From Bradyrhizobium sp. SRL28 (GTDB lineage Bacteria > Pseudomonadota > Alphaproteobacteria > Rhizobiales > Xanthobacteraceae), in NCBI RefSeq assembly GCF_018596315.1, contig NZ_JAHEAG010000003.1, positions 124,001 through 188,000 of the forward strand: DNA of 64,000 nt, written 5' to 3'. The notes under the pieces were generated by a model. That model had not been told where the DNA came from. It searched no databases and saw only the letters and a list, made by a program, of their open reading frames with translations. This document shows positions 1 to 9,974 of this stretch, one piece after another. A program made the position numbers and the translations under genes. How positions within the stretch are numbered: the first letter of the stretch is position 1; each line of letters opens with the position of its first letter.

Positions 1-506
1 CGCATCGGCGTGCCGACGGTCACAGTCTTGCCCGCAAGATCAGGATCGCGGTCGAGCACGCCGGGCAGCGAGGTGGCAATGGCGTTGACGCGGCGGGAGA
101 GAAACCGGTTGGCGCGGCCGAGCACGGCATTGGCGTCATGAATGATGCCGGGCACGCCGAGCAGCCTTGCCGCCATCAGCGGCGGCAGCGTCGGATAACC
201 GCCAAAGCCGACCACGGCCGCAGGTTTCAGCCGTCGCACCAGCCTGGCAGCCACCAGCGTGCCGTAACCGAGCATGTAAGCGGTGCGCACCAGCGACAGC
301 AGCGAGCGGCCGCGCACGGTCTCGCTCGGCACCACGTCGATATTTTCAGGGGTGAACAGGCCGCTGTACCGCAGCGCGCGGGCGTCGGTTGCAAGACGCA
401 CCCGCAGGCCGCGTTTGATGAGCTCGACGCCCAGCGCTTCGGCGGGAAACAGATGACCGCCGGTGCCGCCCGCGGCGAGTAGAATGAGAGGCGCGTTTTT
501 TTCCAT
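1..506 (-). CDS. murG: MurG, lipid II synthase (N-terminal part only)
   Basis: UDP-N-acetylglucosamine:undecaprenyl-PP-MurNAc-pentapeptide GlcNAc transferase, which makes lipid II on the inner face of the membrane. The reading begins MEKNAPLILLAAGGTGGHLF, with the MurG signature GGTGGH near residue 15 and a second family motif, VGFGGYP, near residue 95. About 168 codons are present and the gene runs off the left edge, so the C-terminal UDP-GlcNAc domain is missing. The ATG at 506 is preceded by the ftsW stop 47 bases upstream, so co-transcription is expected. The call is secure from motif and neighbours. Confidence 0.95.
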   Translation of the reverse strand, partial: MEKNAPLILLAAGGTGGHLFPAEALGVELIKRGLRVRLATDARALRYSGLFTPENIDVVPSETVRGRSLLSLVRTAYMLGYGTLVAARLVRRLKPAAVVGFGGYPTLPPLMAARLLGVPGIIHDANAVLGRANRFLSRRVNAIATSLPGVLDRDPDLAGKTVTVGTPM

Positions 507-553
507 GGCCTCAAATAGCCGACGGCGAGGCCGCCGTCACCACGTCCGTACGG

Positions 554-1705
554 TCAAGCGTAACCGCGCGATACGCCGGCGGCGTTCATCGATTCCACCT
601 CGGTGCGCGAGCGCTGCCGGGTCAGCGCCAGCATCATGCCGACGCCATAGGCCAGCGAGATGATCGACGAGCCGCCATAGGAGATGAAGGGCAGCGTCAT
701 GCCCTTGGCCGGGATCAGTTGCAGATTGACCGCCATGTTGATCGCGGCCTGCACGCCGAACAGGATCGCAAGCCCCGACGCCGCAAAGCGCGCGAACATA
801 TCCTCGGTCGAATAGGCGCGCGTCAGCGTCCGGATCACAACGAAGGCGAACAGCGAAACCAGCGCCAGGCACAGGATGATGCCGAACTCTTCGGCGGCCA
901 CCGCGAACACGAAGTCGGTATGGCTGTCCGGCAAGCTGCGTTTTGCAATCCCTTCACCGGGTCCGAGGCCGAACCAGCCGCCGTTCCAGAACGCCTCCAT
1001 CGCCATATCGACCTGGAACGTGTCGCCGGAGGCCGGGTTCATGAAGCGCCTGATGCGGCCCGCGACGTGCGGCACCAGCAGATACGCACCGAACAATCCG
1101 GCCGCCGAGGCGCCGGCAAGGCCGGCCACCCAAATCATCCGCATGCCCGCGATGAAGAACAGCGCGCCCCACACCATCAGGATCAGCATGGTCTGGCCGA
1201 AATCCGGTTCCATCACCAGAAGCGCCACCAGCGTCAGCAACAGCACGATCGCCATCGACGTCGCCGGCATTTCCGGCCGCTTGGTCGATTCCGCAAACAG
1301 CCACGCCGCCATGACGACGAAAGCGGGTTTTGCGGATTCGGAGGCCTGGATGTTGACGCCAAGCAGCGTGATCCAGCGCCGCGATCCCTTCACCTCCGCG
1401 CCGAAGACAAGCGTCGCCACGATCAGCAGGATCGAGACCACGAACACCAGCAGCGCGAGACGGCGGATATGCTTGGGCGAGAGGAACGACACCCCGATCA
1501 GCACCATCAAGGACGGCAGCAGGAACAGCACGTGCCGGCCGAAGAAATGGAAGGGATCGAGCCCGATCCGGGTCGCCACCGGCGGGCTCGCCGCCAGCGA
1601 AAGGATGACGCCGCCCAGCATCAGCACCATGATCGCGCCGAGCAGCAGCTTATCCACGGTCCACCACCAGTCCGAAAACGGCGTGCGTTGGTCACGGGCG
1701 AGCAT
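554..1705 (-). CDS. ftsW: FtsW, septal peptidoglycan glycosyltransferase (SEDS family)
   Basis: Polytopic SEDS protein of 383 aa that polymerises lipid II at the septum together with FtsI. About ten hydrophobic segments are visible, along with conserved SEDS stretches: RRWITL, EPDFGQT, the long periplasmic loop GGWFGLGPGEG with SLPDSHTDFVFAVAAEE, and the C-terminal LPFISYGGSS. I chose the start at 1705 (MLARDQRTPF) because a GGGGA motif lies just upstream. The longer reading from 1738 lacks a ribosome-binding site. It is followed by murG and preceded by a non-dcw gene instead of murD. Confidence 0.95.
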   Translation of the reverse strand: MLARDQRTPFSDWWWTVDKLLLGAIMVLMLGGVILSLAASPPVATRIGLDPFHFFGRHVLFLLPSLMVLIGVSFLSPKHIRRLALLVFVVSILLIVATLVFGAEVKGSRRWITLLGVNIQASESAKPAFVVMAAWLFAESTKRPEMPATSMAIVLLLTLVALLVMEPDFGQTMLILMVWGALFFIAGMRMIWVAGLAGASAAGLFGAYLLVPHVAGRIRRFMNPASGDTFQVDMAMEAFWNGGWFGLGPGEGIAKRSLPDSHTDFVFAVAAEEFGIILCLALVSLFAFVVIRTLTRAYSTEDMFARFAASGLAILFGVQAAINMAVNLQLIPAKGMTLPFISYGGSSIISLAYGVGMMLALTRQRSRTEVESMNAAGVSRGYA

Positions 1706-1825
1706 GGGCGTCCCCAAAATGGCAGAGGTAACGCCCATTGGTGGAGCAGGATGGTTTCCAAGAGGTTAATGAGGTCGGTAACTTTCTAGATGGCAGCGCT
1801 CATGAAGCCGGAGACGACCGGACAT

Positions 1826-2551
1826 TCACGCGCGTCGCCCGCGGATCAGTCCGAGCCCCGCACCGTTCCGATCAGCCGACGTGCCGTTTGCCTCGCCGCC
1901 GCTCGATTGGGTCAAGGCGAGGATTGTGTAGGTCACCACGTGCGCGCACACATCGAGATAGGCGGCAGAAACGAGCACGTGATCCGGCTTCGGACGATAG
2001 CCCTGAAACTGCACGTCCAACCGAAGCGGATTCTGCCAATGCTTCACCGGCTCGCGAAGCTGCAGAATGACGCCATCGATGCCGTTGTTGGCAATCCTGG
2101 CGCACTGCACCGACGACCAGGGCACCGACAGGCCGGAGCGATAGTCGCGCAGACCATCGGCGGTGATCTCGAGGGCGGGACCATTCCGCATGGCGTCCCG
2201 GAAGCAGGTCAACGCCGCGACCGTGCAGCCCACGCCCCACCGCACGCCTAAAATCAGCATTGGCACGAGCACGAGGAGGAGGAGGAGGAGGAGGAGGACG
2301 TCCCAAATCGACATGCCGACGCTCACCGCGCGAGGCCCAAATCCAAACACCACCGCCATGCCAATGAGCACGCCGCACAAAAGGGCGAACAAGCCACCCG
2401 CAAGGAAGAACAACCCAAGCAAGTAATTCTTGAGCTCCGACGACCGCGCGACGATCGGCAGCGACACGGTGACGGGCGGAGCGGCCGGATTTTTCAACGC
2501 GAATTCGCTGGGGATTACGACCGTCTCGATTGCAGGCTCGCTTTCGCTCAA
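1826..2551 (-). CDS. Membrane protein of unknown function with a poly-Leu run
   Basis: A 241-aa protein starting with TTG at 2551, supported by an AGGAG motif about 8 bases upstream. It has two closely spaced hydrophobic segments (about residues 40-70 and 80-105) followed by a soluble C-terminal half with an ITADGLRDYRSG stretch. The overall layout resembles the STM3941-type conserved hypotheticals (two membrane helices plus a PH-like domain), but this is only a visual resemblance. Eight to nine consecutive Leu codons in the second helix come from a perfect GAG/CTC microsatellite. It sits inside the dcw cluster, between ftsW and the DUF5107 gene. Function unknown. Confidence 0.75.
   Translation of the reverse strand: MSESEPAIETVVIPSEFALKNPAAPPVTVSLPIVARSSELKNYLLGLFFLAGGLFALLCGVLIGMAVVFGFGPRAVSVGMSIWDVLLLLLLLLVLVPMLILGVRWGVGCTVAALTCFRDAMRNGPALEITADGLRDYRSGLSVPWSSVQCARIANNGIDGVILQLREPVKHWQNPLRLDVQFQGYRPKPDHVLVSAAYLDVCAHVVTYTILALTQSSGGEANGTSADRNGAGLGLIRGRRA
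2273..2298. repeat. GAG trinucleotide microsatellite
   Basis: About 8.7 uninterrupted GAG units lie inside the membrane protein gene and read CTC on the coding strand. They encode the Leu run in the second transmembrane segment. Loss or gain of units would keep frame and change helix length. Confidence 0.95.
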
Positions 2552-2600
2552 GTCCGTTCTCCTCTGTCCGCAACGACGCGCGCTACAACTGAATATGCAC

Positions 2601-2650
2601 TACGCAGGATGGGTGGAGCGAAGCGATGCCCATCAATTCTGGTTGAGAAA
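2601..2650. repeat. Palindromic repeat, GGATGGGTGGAGCGAAGCGA family, single arm
   Basis: This copy shares about 40 bases with the left arm of the element at 4308-4388 (GCAGGATGGGTGGAGCGAAG, then GCGAT, one base and CCCATCAATT). It lies upstream of the 241-aa gene and downstream of the DUF5107 gene, so the two copies bracket the DUF5107 gene. I do not see the matching inverted arm here. Confidence 0.8.
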
Positions 2651-2826
2651 CGGCCTGCGTCGAGAAAGCGTTAAATGAGGTCGTTAACATTGTGGCGACG
2701 CAGCGCTTCCCGAATAATCGTCATACCGTGTACGCCGCGTCTTTTCGATTCTATCGCTGAGGCCTCTGGAATACTGGATCCATCCGCTTTCGCGGGCATG
2801 ACCGCTCTACCCATCCCACGGCGAAA

Positions 2827-4266
2827 CTACTTTATTTTTGTCTCGGCCGCGATCAGCTCTCTTCCGTCCGTGGTCGCGATCGTCAGCCGCACCTGCTCTC
2901 CGCTGCCGCCGGCGGGGATCGTCGCGGAAATGCGATTTCCGTTTTTCGGGTCGGCTTTCACGGCATCGCTAAACAATATTGCATCGCCGCGTTTCAACGT
3001 TATGCGCATCGGCGTGGCCGGTTCGATACTGAAGAACTGAAGGTTCACGCCAGAGGCTGCGGCCGAGAGATTGATCAGGATATTCTCGTTCGCGGCCGTC
3101 ACGTTGCTCATGCCGACGGTCGGGCTGTAGGTCTCCGGAATCGACACTTCGCCCCGTGCGGGAAGTTTTGCGCGGTGGAAAAACTGGTCCGACACGCCCG
3201 CCCACAATTCGACGTAAGGCCGCGCTTCGTTCGGGTCTTTGCGTGCGTCGGTTTCGTTCGTGAACGACTGATATCCCCACGTCCACATCTTCAGGCCCGG
3301 CGTGACCGCATTGTCGGCGATGCGGATGATCCCCTCTTCATTGTCGTGGTTGATCACACCCCAGAAATTCCCGCCCTGCATATCGGGCGCTGCGTAGGCG
3401 ATGCCCATCGTCGGCCAGTTCCTGAAGTGGCGCAGTTTTTCGAAACGGCTCCTGCCCGCACCTGCGCTCTCGTCGCCATCGGACAGATTGGCCGACCAGG
3501 CGGGCGTGCTGTAGGCCTCGATCGGCGCGATGATTTCGGCGCCGCCGGTCGTCTTGGGATTGTTCGGGTCCGATCCCGGCGCCAGCGTCGTGCAGGTCCA
3601 GTACTCGTAATCGACCGCCTGGGCTTGCGGGTTTTTCAGCACCACGCGCGCATCGAGTGCGGCGCGATCGGCTTTCAGCGTGACATAGTAAGTAGCTTCG
3701 ATTCCCGTCGAACCCTTGAGGAACCGTCCTGGCGCCGCGGAATACGCGGAATCATCTTTGCGCGACATCGACACCGTCACTTCGCCGGGGCTCGCCTTTA
3801 CGACCTTGAAATCCCACGGCTTCAGCCACGCCTTGCCGTGCTCGGCATCGGGGAACGTCGGGAAGATTCCGCCATACACCATCAACCAGTCGTAATAAAA
3901 ATTGCCGGCGTTGATCCCGTAAGGCACGCCGACTTCCGTGCGGTAGAGTTGTTCGTGGCCGGTCGGCTTGTAGATGATGGAAACAATGCGTCCGCCAAAC
4001 TCGGGGACGAGCGTTACTTTCAGATATCGATTCTCGAGCACGTGGGTCTTGAACGTGCGATCGACGATGGTCTTCTTGTCGAGCGACCCACTGACGAACC
4101 CGTTCTCCGCAGAGGTCGCGTACTTGACGGTGCTCCACGAGATCGTCGACTCGCTGAGAGACACACTGTCGGACGCCGCGTACACGGCCGCCTGAAACGC
4201 GCAGATAGCCGAAAGTACTGCAACCGAGAACAGAGCACGGGTACACGAGGGAGCATGAACTGTCAT
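2827..4266 (-). CDS. Exported DUF5107 / aldose-epimerase-like protein
   Basis: A 479-aa protein with an N-terminal signal peptide (hydrophobic residues about 10-30, cleavage near AVYA). The body reads as a galactose-mutarotase-like beta-sandwich of the DUF5107 type: VTLVPEFGGRIVSIIYKPTG near residue 85, the Tyr- and Trp-rich VPYGINAGNFYYDW, then HFRNWPTMGIAYAAPDMQGG and the terminal YVELWAGVSDQFF. Members bind or remodel sugars, but the substrate is not evident. The product should be periplasmic. The gene lies between murD and ftsW, with repeat elements on both sides, and has no obvious link to peptidoglycan synthesis. Confidence 0.8.
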   Translation of the reverse strand: MTVHAPSCTRALFSVAVLSAICAFQAAVYAASDSVSLSESTISWSTVKYATSAENGFVSGSLDKKTIVDRTFKTHVLENRYLKVTLVPEFGGRIVSIIYKPTGHEQLYRTEVGVPYGINAGNFYYDWLMVYGGIFPTFPDAEHGKAWLKPWDFKVVKASPGEVTVSMSRKDDSAYSAAPGRFLKGSTGIEATYYVTLKADRAALDARVVLKNPQAQAVDYEYWTCTTLAPGSDPNNPKTTGGAEIIAPIEAYSTPAWSANLSDGDESAGAGRSRFEKLRHFRNWPTMGIAYAAPDMQGGNFWGVINHDNEEGIIRIADNAVTPGLKMWTWGYQSFTNETDARKDPNEARPYVELWAGVSDQFFHRAKLPARGEVSIPETYSPTVGMSNVTAANENILINLSAAASGVNLQFFSIEPATPMRITLKRGDAILFSDAVKADPKNGNRISATIPAGGSGEQVRLTIATTDGRELIAAETKIK

Positions 4267-4307
4267 TTGCGGCGCCTTCGAATGAACAGAAGCGACAATT
4301 CCAGCGC

Positions 4308-4388
4308 GCAGGATGGGTGGAGCGAAGCGATACCCATCAATTTTCGTTCAGGCAGATGATGGGTTTCGCTGCGCTCTACCCATCCTAC
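4308..4388. repeat. Inverted-repeat element (REP-like), GGATGGGT family
   Basis: The left arm begins GCAGGATGGGTGGAGCGAAG at 4308 and the right arm, ending TCTACCCATCCTAC at 4388, is its imperfect reverse complement, so the element folds into a long hairpin. It stops two bases from the murD stop codon and could act as a 3' mRNA structure for murD. It is a typical dispersed rhizobial palindrome. Confidence 0.85.
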
Positions 4389-4390
4389 AA

Positions 4391-5791
4391 TTACACCACC
4401 GGCTTCACACCCGGGATCGCCGTCACCAGATCGCGAAACTTCGTGCCGCGGATTTCGAAGTTGCGGTACTGGTCGAACGACGCGCAGGCGGGCGACAGCA
4501 GCACGACCGGATCGGCAATCCCTGAAGCCTCCGCGTCGCGCGCGGCGTTCGCAACTGCGACATCGAGCGTTTCGGAAATCTCGTGCGGCACGCGTTCGCC
4601 CAGGGTACCCGCAAATTCCTGCGCGGCTTCGCCGATCAGATAGGCTTTGCGGATGCGCGGGAAATATTCGGCGAGACCGGTGATGCCGCCCTGCTTCGGC
4701 TTGCCGCCGGCGATCCAGAAGATATCGGCAAAGGACGACAGCGCGTGCGCGGCGGCGTCGGCATTGGTGCCTTTGGAATCGTTGACGAACAGCACGTTGC
4801 CGCGGCGGCCGACCTGCTCCATGCGGTGCGCGAGACCGGGAAAGCTGCGCAGGCCGTTCTGCAATGTATCGGTCGAGATGCCCATCGCCAGCGCGCAGGC
4901 CGAGGCGCACGCTGCATTTTGCGCATTGTGCAGCCCGCGCAGCGAACCGATGCCCCCCAACCTTGCGATCTCGCGGCGTGCGCCGCCGGACGCCTGCACG
5001 ACGGTTTCGCGCTCGACATAGACCCCGTCGGGCAGCGGGTTTTTCACTGATATCCGCACCACGCGCTTGCCGGCCTGGTCGAGCCGGTCGGCGATGTTGC
5101 GGCACCAGCCGTCATCGACGCCGACGATCGAGGTGCCCTGCGACTGCACGCCGGCAACCAGCCGCGCCTTCACCGCGGCGTAATGCTCCAGCGTGCCGTG
5201 GCGGTCGATGTGGTCTTCGCTGACATTCAAGAGAATCCCCACCGACGGATCGAGCGAGGGCGCCAGATCGATCTGGTAGGACGACATCTCGACCACATGC
5301 ACGCGTCCCATCCGCGGCGGCTCCAGCGACAGGATCGCGGTGCCGATATTGCCGCCCATCTGGGCGTCGTAGCCGGCCACCTTCATCAGATGCGCGATGA
5401 GGGCCGTGGTGGTCGACTTGCCGTTGGTGCCAGTGATGGCAACGAACGGCGCGTCCGGCGCATGGCGGCGGCGCTCGCGGCAGAACAGTTCGATGTCGCC
5501 GATCACCTCACAGCCGGCCTGGCGTGCCATCAGCACCGACCAATGCGGCGCCGGATGAGTAAGCGGCGCGCCGGGCGTCAGGATTAGCGCCGCAAAATTC
5601 GACCATGACACCGTGCGCAGATCGGCGGTGGTGAAGCCGGCCTGCGCCGCCTTGGCGACATTGTCGGCAGAGTCGTCGCCCGCGATCACTTCCGCGCCGC
5701 CGGCCTTCAGCGCGTGGCAGCTCGCAAGGCCGGAACCGCCGAGGCCGAAGACGGCGACCGTCTTGCCCGCAAAGGAGGTGACGGGGATCAT
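4391..5791 (-). CDS. murD: MurD, UDP-MurNAc-L-Ala:D-Glu ligase
   Basis: Cytoplasmic Mur ligase of 466 aa that adds D-glutamate to UDP-MurNAc-L-alanine using ATP. The N-terminal Rossmann motif VFGLGGSG (about residues 14-21) and the ATP-binding GTNGKST (about residues 121-127) are visible. Later come HRMEQV and NDSKGTN, as expected for the central and C-terminal Mur ligase domains. It follows mraY after 10 bases. Its 3' end abuts a palindromic repeat, and the usual next gene ftsW is displaced by about 2.7 kb. Confidence 0.97.
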   Translation of the reverse strand: MIPVTSFAGKTVAVFGLGGSGLASCHALKAGGAEVIAGDDSADNVAKAAQAGFTTADLRTVSWSNFAALILTPGAPLTHPAPHWSVLMARQAGCEVIGDIELFCRERRRHAPDAPFVAITGTNGKSTTTALIAHLMKVAGYDAQMGGNIGTAILSLEPPRMGRVHVVEMSSYQIDLAPSLDPSVGILLNVSEDHIDRHGTLEHYAAVKARLVAGVQSQGTSIVGVDDGWCRNIADRLDQAGKRVVRISVKNPLPDGVYVERETVVQASGGARREIARLGGIGSLRGLHNAQNAACASACALAMGISTDTLQNGLRSFPGLAHRMEQVGRRGNVLFVNDSKGTNADAAAHALSSFADIFWIAGGKPKQGGITGLAEYFPRIRKAYLIGEAAQEFAGTLGERVPHEISETLDVAVANAARDAEASGIADPVVLLSPACASFDQYRNFEIRGTKFRDLVTAIPGVKPVV

Positions 5792-5801
5792 CGCGCGCTG
5801 C

Positions 5802-6908
5802 TCACCGCAGCTTCAGCGTGGAGAGGCCGGCCAGCGCCAGCATCACCGAGATGATCCAGAACCGGATCACGATCTGCGGCTCGGTCCAGCCCTTCTGCTC
5901 GAAATGATGATGCAGCGGCGCCATCCGGAACACCCGTTTGCCCGTCAGCTTGAACGAGGCGACCTGCACGATCACGGAGACGGCTTCCAGCACGAACAAT
6001 CCGCCGATCACGGCCAGCACGATCTCATGCTTCACTGCCACCGCCGTCGCACCCAGCATACCGCCGAGCGCGAGCGAGCCGGTGTCGCCCATGAAGATCG
6101 AGGCCGGCGGCGCATTGAACCAGAGGAACCCGAGGCCGGCGCCGAGCACCGCGCCGCACAGCACCGCGAGCTCGCCGGTACCGGCGACGTATCTGATCTG
6201 CAGGTAGTCCGAGAACACCGCGTTGCCGGTCAAATACGAGATCATGCCGAAGCTAGCGGCGGCGATCATGACCGGCACGATCGCTAGCCCGTCGAGGCCG
6301 TCGGTCAAATTAACCGCGTTGCCGGCGCCGACGATGACGAACGCGCCGAACAGCACGAAGAACCAGCCGAAATTGATCACCACGTCCTTCAGGAAGGGTA
6401 CCGCAAGCGACGTCGATGTCGCATCACGGCCGAGCCGGACCAGTGCGTAGCAGGCCGCGAGCGCAATCACCGCTTCGATCAACAGCCGCAGCTTGCCGGC
6501 GAAGCCGCTATGGCTCTGTTTCGTCACCTTCAGATAGTCGTCGTAGAATCCGACAAAGCCGAAGCCGAGCGTCACCGCCAGCACGATCCAGACATAGGGG
6601 TTGAGCGGATTGGCCCACAGCAACGTCGAGACCACGAGGCCCGACAGGATCATCAGCCCGCCCATCGTCGGCGTGCCCTTCTTGGAGATCAAATGCGATT
6701 GCGGGCCGTCGGCGCGGATCGGTTGGCCCTTGCCCTGCCTGAGCCGCAGATGATCGATGATCCAGGGCCCGAACAGGAACACGAACAGCGCGCCCGTCAC
6801 CATCGCCCCGCCGGTGCGGAAGGTGATGTAGCGAAACACGTTGAACACGCCGCGGAAGATGCCAAAACCTGGAACGGTGTTGGAAAGCTCGATCAGCCAG
6901 TAAAACAT
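5802..6908 (-). CDS. mraY: MraY, phospho-MurNAc-pentapeptide transferase
   Basis: Integral membrane enzyme of 368 aa that transfers phospho-MurNAc-pentapeptide to undecaprenyl phosphate, forming lipid I. Ten hydrophobic segments can be counted. The family motifs [19 protein letters not shown] (catalytic Asp pair), [24 protein letters not shown] and the terminal [13 protein letters not shown] are all intact. It sits between murF (183-base gap) and murD (10-base gap). Confidence 0.98.
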   Translation of the reverse strand: MFYWLIELSNTVPGFGIFRGVFNVFRYITFRTGGAMVTGALFVFLFGPWIIDHLRLRQGKGQPIRADGPQSHLISKKGTPTMGGLMILSGLVVSTLLWANPLNPYVWIVLAVTLGFGFVGFYDDYLKVTKQSHSGFAGKLRLLIEAVIALAACYALVRLGRDATSTSLAVPFLKDVVINFGWFFVLFGAFVIVGAGNAVNLTDGLDGLAIVPVMIAAASFGMISYLTGNAVFSDYLQIRYVAGTGELAVLCGAVLGAGLGFLWFNAPPASIFMGDTGSLALGGMLGATAVAVKHEIVLAVIGGLFVLEAVSVIVQVASFKLTGKRVFRMAPLHHHFEQKGWTEPQIVIRFWIISVMLALAGLSTLKLR

Positions 6909-7091
6909 TCAGCTAGGCCCTATCACGCGGCTTGGTTGCGCCGTCTTTGGCGGGATGCGCTCCGGGAACGCCTTTGTTCCGGCAAACGCCTTGATAATCG
7001 TTTTCATCCTCAAACCAAGCAAATCTTGGTCATGCATGGGGTATTGACGAATCGCCTCTGGCGGAAACAACAGCCGTCAAGTGCGGCCAGT

Positions 7092-8474
7092 TTACGCCTT
7101 TGCCTGCAAGGCGGCCAGCAGCCTGGGCACAAACTTGTTCACCCAGAACATCTTTTTGCTGCCCTTGACGACGACCACATCCCCGTTCCGCAGCAATGCG
7201 GCGATTTCCTGGGGATCGAGCGTGGCCGGGTCTTCATGCCAGCCGAGCGCTCGCCCCGCCGGCACGAGATCGTACAAATGGCGCATCAGCGGGCCGACGC
7301 AGTAGATGCCGTCGATTCCAGCCAAATCTTTCGCGAGCTTCGTGTGATAGGCGGGTGCGTCCGCGCCCAATTCCAGCATGTCGCCGAGAATGGCGATGCG
7401 CCGGCCGGCCTTCACCGGCCGCGCCTTCAGGCTGCCGAGCGCGGCCCCCATGCTGGCCGGGTTGCCGTTGAAACTGTCGTCGACCACGGTGACGCCATGG
7501 GCCGCCTGCTCCACGCCGCGGCCGGTCATGATGCCGACATGATCGAGTTCTTTGGCCAGCGCCGCGGGTTCGAGGCGAGCGGCATGGATGGACGCCAGCG
7601 CGGCAAGCGCGTTCTGCAGCCGGTGTGGCGCACCGGGCGTCAGGCTGAATTCGATTGGCTTGCCGTTCACATCAGCGGCGACGATCCAGCTCTCGCCCTC
7701 GGCCGCGTGCTTCAGCTCCCGCACCTCGGATCCCTCGCCGAAGCGAACGACCTTGCCGTTCCATTCCGGCGCCTCGACATCCCCAGGCAACACCAGCACG
7801 CCGTCCTTGGGCAGGCCTTGCGCGATGCTCACCTTCTCGCGCCGGATCGCTTCCAGGCTGCCGAGCTTTTCCAGGTGCACCGGCTGGACGTTCACGACCA
7901 GCGCCACGGTGGGTTTCGTCAATTCACTGAGCCGTGCAATCTCGCCGGTCTGGTTCATGCCCATTTCGACGACCCACACGCTCGCCTTGGGGCTGGCATT
8001 GCACAGCGTCAGCGGCACGCCCCAGAAATTGTTGAAACTGCTCGGGCTGGCATAGGCGGCAGGATACGCGGCGAGGAATTCCTTGGTGCTGGTCTTGCCG
8101 GCGCTGCCGGTCAGGCCGATCACCGGGCCCTTGAACCGCGCCCGCGCCGCCCGCGCTAACCCCCACAGGCCGTCGATCAGCGTGTCCTTGACGATCAACT
8201 GCGGAACGCTGACGCCGTCGATCCGATGCGGAACGATCATCGCCACCGCGCCGGCGGCTTGCGCCTTGTCGGCGAATTCCCAGCCGTCGCGCGCACTGGC
8301 GAAACTGGAGATGAAGCCGCCGCTGGGCGTGCCGCTCAACGCCACGAACAGGCATCCCGGCTTTACAAGGCGGCTGTCCTGCGTGACGAAATCAATCGGC
8401 GTATCCGGAAATTCGCCTGACAGCCCGAGCGCCTGCGCGACTTCGGCAATGGTCCACAATGGCGTCGCGCTCAT
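7092..8474 (-). CDS. murF: MurF, UDP-MurNAc-tripeptide:D-Ala-D-Ala ligase
   Basis: Mur ligase of 460 aa that adds D-Ala-D-Ala to complete the pentapeptide precursor. The ATP-binding loop TGSAGKTS lies at about residues 122-129. It is followed by NNFWGVPLTL and VEMGMNQTGEI (typical of MurF) and by VVDDSFNGNP with a LGDMLELG stretch in the last third. The start codon overlaps the murE stop by 4 bases (ATGA), a sign of translational coupling. Confidence 0.98.
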   Translation of the reverse strand: MSATPLWTIAEVAQALGLSGEFPDTPIDFVTQDSRLVKPGCLFVALSGTPSGGFISSFASARDGWEFADKAQAAGAVAMIVPHRIDGVSVPQLIVKDTLIDGLWGLARAARARFKGPVIGLTGSAGKTSTKEFLAAYPAAYASPSSFNNFWGVPLTLCNASPKASVWVVEMGMNQTGEIARLSELTKPTVALVVNVQPVHLEKLGSLEAIRREKVSIAQGLPKDGVLVLPGDVEAPEWNGKVVRFGEGSEVRELKHAAEGESWIVAADVNGKPIEFSLTPGAPHRLQNALAALASIHAARLEPAALAKELDHVGIMTGRGVEQAAHGVTVVDDSFNGNPASMGAALGSLKARPVKAGRRIAILGDMLELGADAPAYHTKLAKDLAGIDGIYCVGPLMRHLYDLVPAGRALGWHEDPATLDPQEIAALLRNGDVVVVKGSKKMFWVNKFVPRLLAALQAKA

Positions 8475-9928
8475 GCCACCCTCGCTGCAAGCGCGGCGGC
8501 CACCGCTTCGTGATCACTGAACGGCAAGACCTTGTCGCCGACGATCTGGCCGGTCTCGTGCCCCTTGCCGGCGATCAAGAGCGCATCGCCGGGCTGCAGC
8601 GCAGATATTCCTGCCCCGATCGCTTCCGCGCGATCGCCGATGTCGCTGGCGCCCTTCGCCGCCGCCAGAATGGCGGCGCGGATCGTTGCCGGATTTTCGC
8701 TGCGCGGATTATCGTCGGTGACGATGACTTGATCGGCATTCTCGGCTGCGATTGCGCCCATGATCGGCCGCTTGCCTGCGTCGCGGTCGCCGCCGGCGCC
8801 GAAGATAACGACGAGCTTGCGTTTCGCGTAAGGCCGCAGCGCCTGCAGCGCCTTCGCCAGCGCGTCCGGCTTGTGCGCGTAATCGACGAAGATCGGCGCG
8901 CCATTGTGTTCGCCGACCCGCTCCAGCCGCCCCTTGGCGCCTTCGAGATGTTCAAGCGCCGCGAAGACCGCATCCGGCTCGCTGCCGGTGCCAATCGCGA
9001 GCCCGGCGGCAACGAGCGCGTTCTCGATCTGGAATTCGCCGACCAGCGGCAGCTTGATCGTGTAATTACGCCCGCGGTGCACCAGCGCAAGATTCTGCGC
9101 AAATCCCTCGACGGTAGCACCAACGAGGCGGATGCCTTCACCGTCGCCATCCGCGTTGCGGCCGACGGCGATGATCCGCAAGCCTCGCGCCCGCGCCGCG
9201 TCGATCACTTCCGGCGAACACTCATGATCGGCTGAGATCACCGCCGCAGCACCCGGTGGAACGAGATCGCGGAACAGCCGCAGCTTGGCAGCGAGGTAAT
9301 GCGCCACATCCGGATGGTAATCCATGTGGTCGCGCGAAAGATTGGTGAAGCCGCCGGCGGCGATGCGCACGCCGTCGAGCCTGAACTGGTCGAGCCCGTG
9401 CGAGGAGGCCTCGAAGGCCAGATGCGTGACGCCGTCGCCCGTGATTTCGTCGAGTTGCCTGTGCAGCGCGATCGGGTCCGGCGTCGTCAGCGAGCCGTAC
9501 ACCGTGCGCTTCGGCGAAACGAGACCGATGGTGCCGATGCTGGCGGAAGCGTGGCCGAGCCGTTCCCAGATCTGGCGCGTGAAGGCTGCGACCGACGTCT
9601 TGCCGCTGGTCCCGGTCACCGCCGCAATGGTCGCGGGCTGACGCGGATAAAATCTCGCCGCCGCCAGCGCCAGTGCACGGCGCGGATTTGGCGTGACGAC
9701 GAACGGCACGCGGCGGTCCGGCGGCGCATGGTCACCGGCTACCGCGACCGCCCCCGCCTGTATCGCCGAATCGACGAAGCGCGAGCCGTCGGTCTTGCTG
9801 CCTGCAATGGCAAAGAACAGGTCGCCCGGCTTCACCGCGCGGCTGTCGACGCTAAGGCCTTTCACATCGACAGCTTCGGCCTGCGGATCGATCGCAGCGT
9901 CATCGCTGAAGAGGTCGCGAAGTTTCAT
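8471..9928 (-). CDS. murE: MurE, UDP-MurNAc-L-Ala-D-Glu:meso-DAP ligase
   Basis: Mur ligase of 485 aa that adds the third stem-peptide residue. The P-loop TGTSGKTS lies at about residues 105-112, with [10 protein letters not shown] and [12 protein letters not shown] further on. The DNPR motif (in [11 protein letters not shown]) marks specificity for meso-diaminopimelate rather than lysine, as expected for a Gram-negative. It overlaps murF by 4 bases and is separated from ftsI by 46 bases. Confidence 0.98.
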   Translation of the reverse strand: MKLRDLFSDDAAIDPQAEAVDVKGLSVDSRAVKPGDLFFAIAGSKTDGSRFVDSAIQAGAVAVAGDHAPPDRRVPFVVTPNPRRALALAAARFYPRQPATIAAVTGTSGKTSVAAFTRQIWERLGHASASIGTIGLVSPKRTVYGSLTTPDPIALHRQLDEITGDGVTHLAFEASSHGLDQFRLDGVRIAAGGFTNLSRDHMDYHPDVAHYLAAKLRLFRDLVPPGAAAVISADHECSPEVIDAARARGLRIIAVGRNADGDGEGIRLVGATVEGFAQNLALVHRGRNYTIKLPLVGEFQIENALVAAGLAIGTGSEPDAVFAALEHLEGAKGRLERVGEHNGAPIFVDYAHKPDALAKALQALRPYAKRKLVVIFGAGGDRDAGKRPIMGAIAAENADQVIVTDDNPRSENPATIRAAILAAAKGASDIGDRAEAIGAGISALQPGDALLIAGKGHETGQIVGDKVLPFSDHEAVAAALAARVA

Positions 9929-9974
9929 CGTGTTCCAGTCCGGCCGGCGCAGCAGGCGCGCGTGATATTACGCC

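Noticed and set aside
719..1789. Long plus-strand frame of 356 codons across ftsW
   Set aside because: It is the reverse-frame shadow of ftsW, Gln/Arg/His-rich as GC-rich antisense frames are, with no motif.
6510..8159. 549-codon plus-strand frame across mraY and murF
   Set aside because: Antisense shadow of two intact Mur genes; composition is unlike protein.
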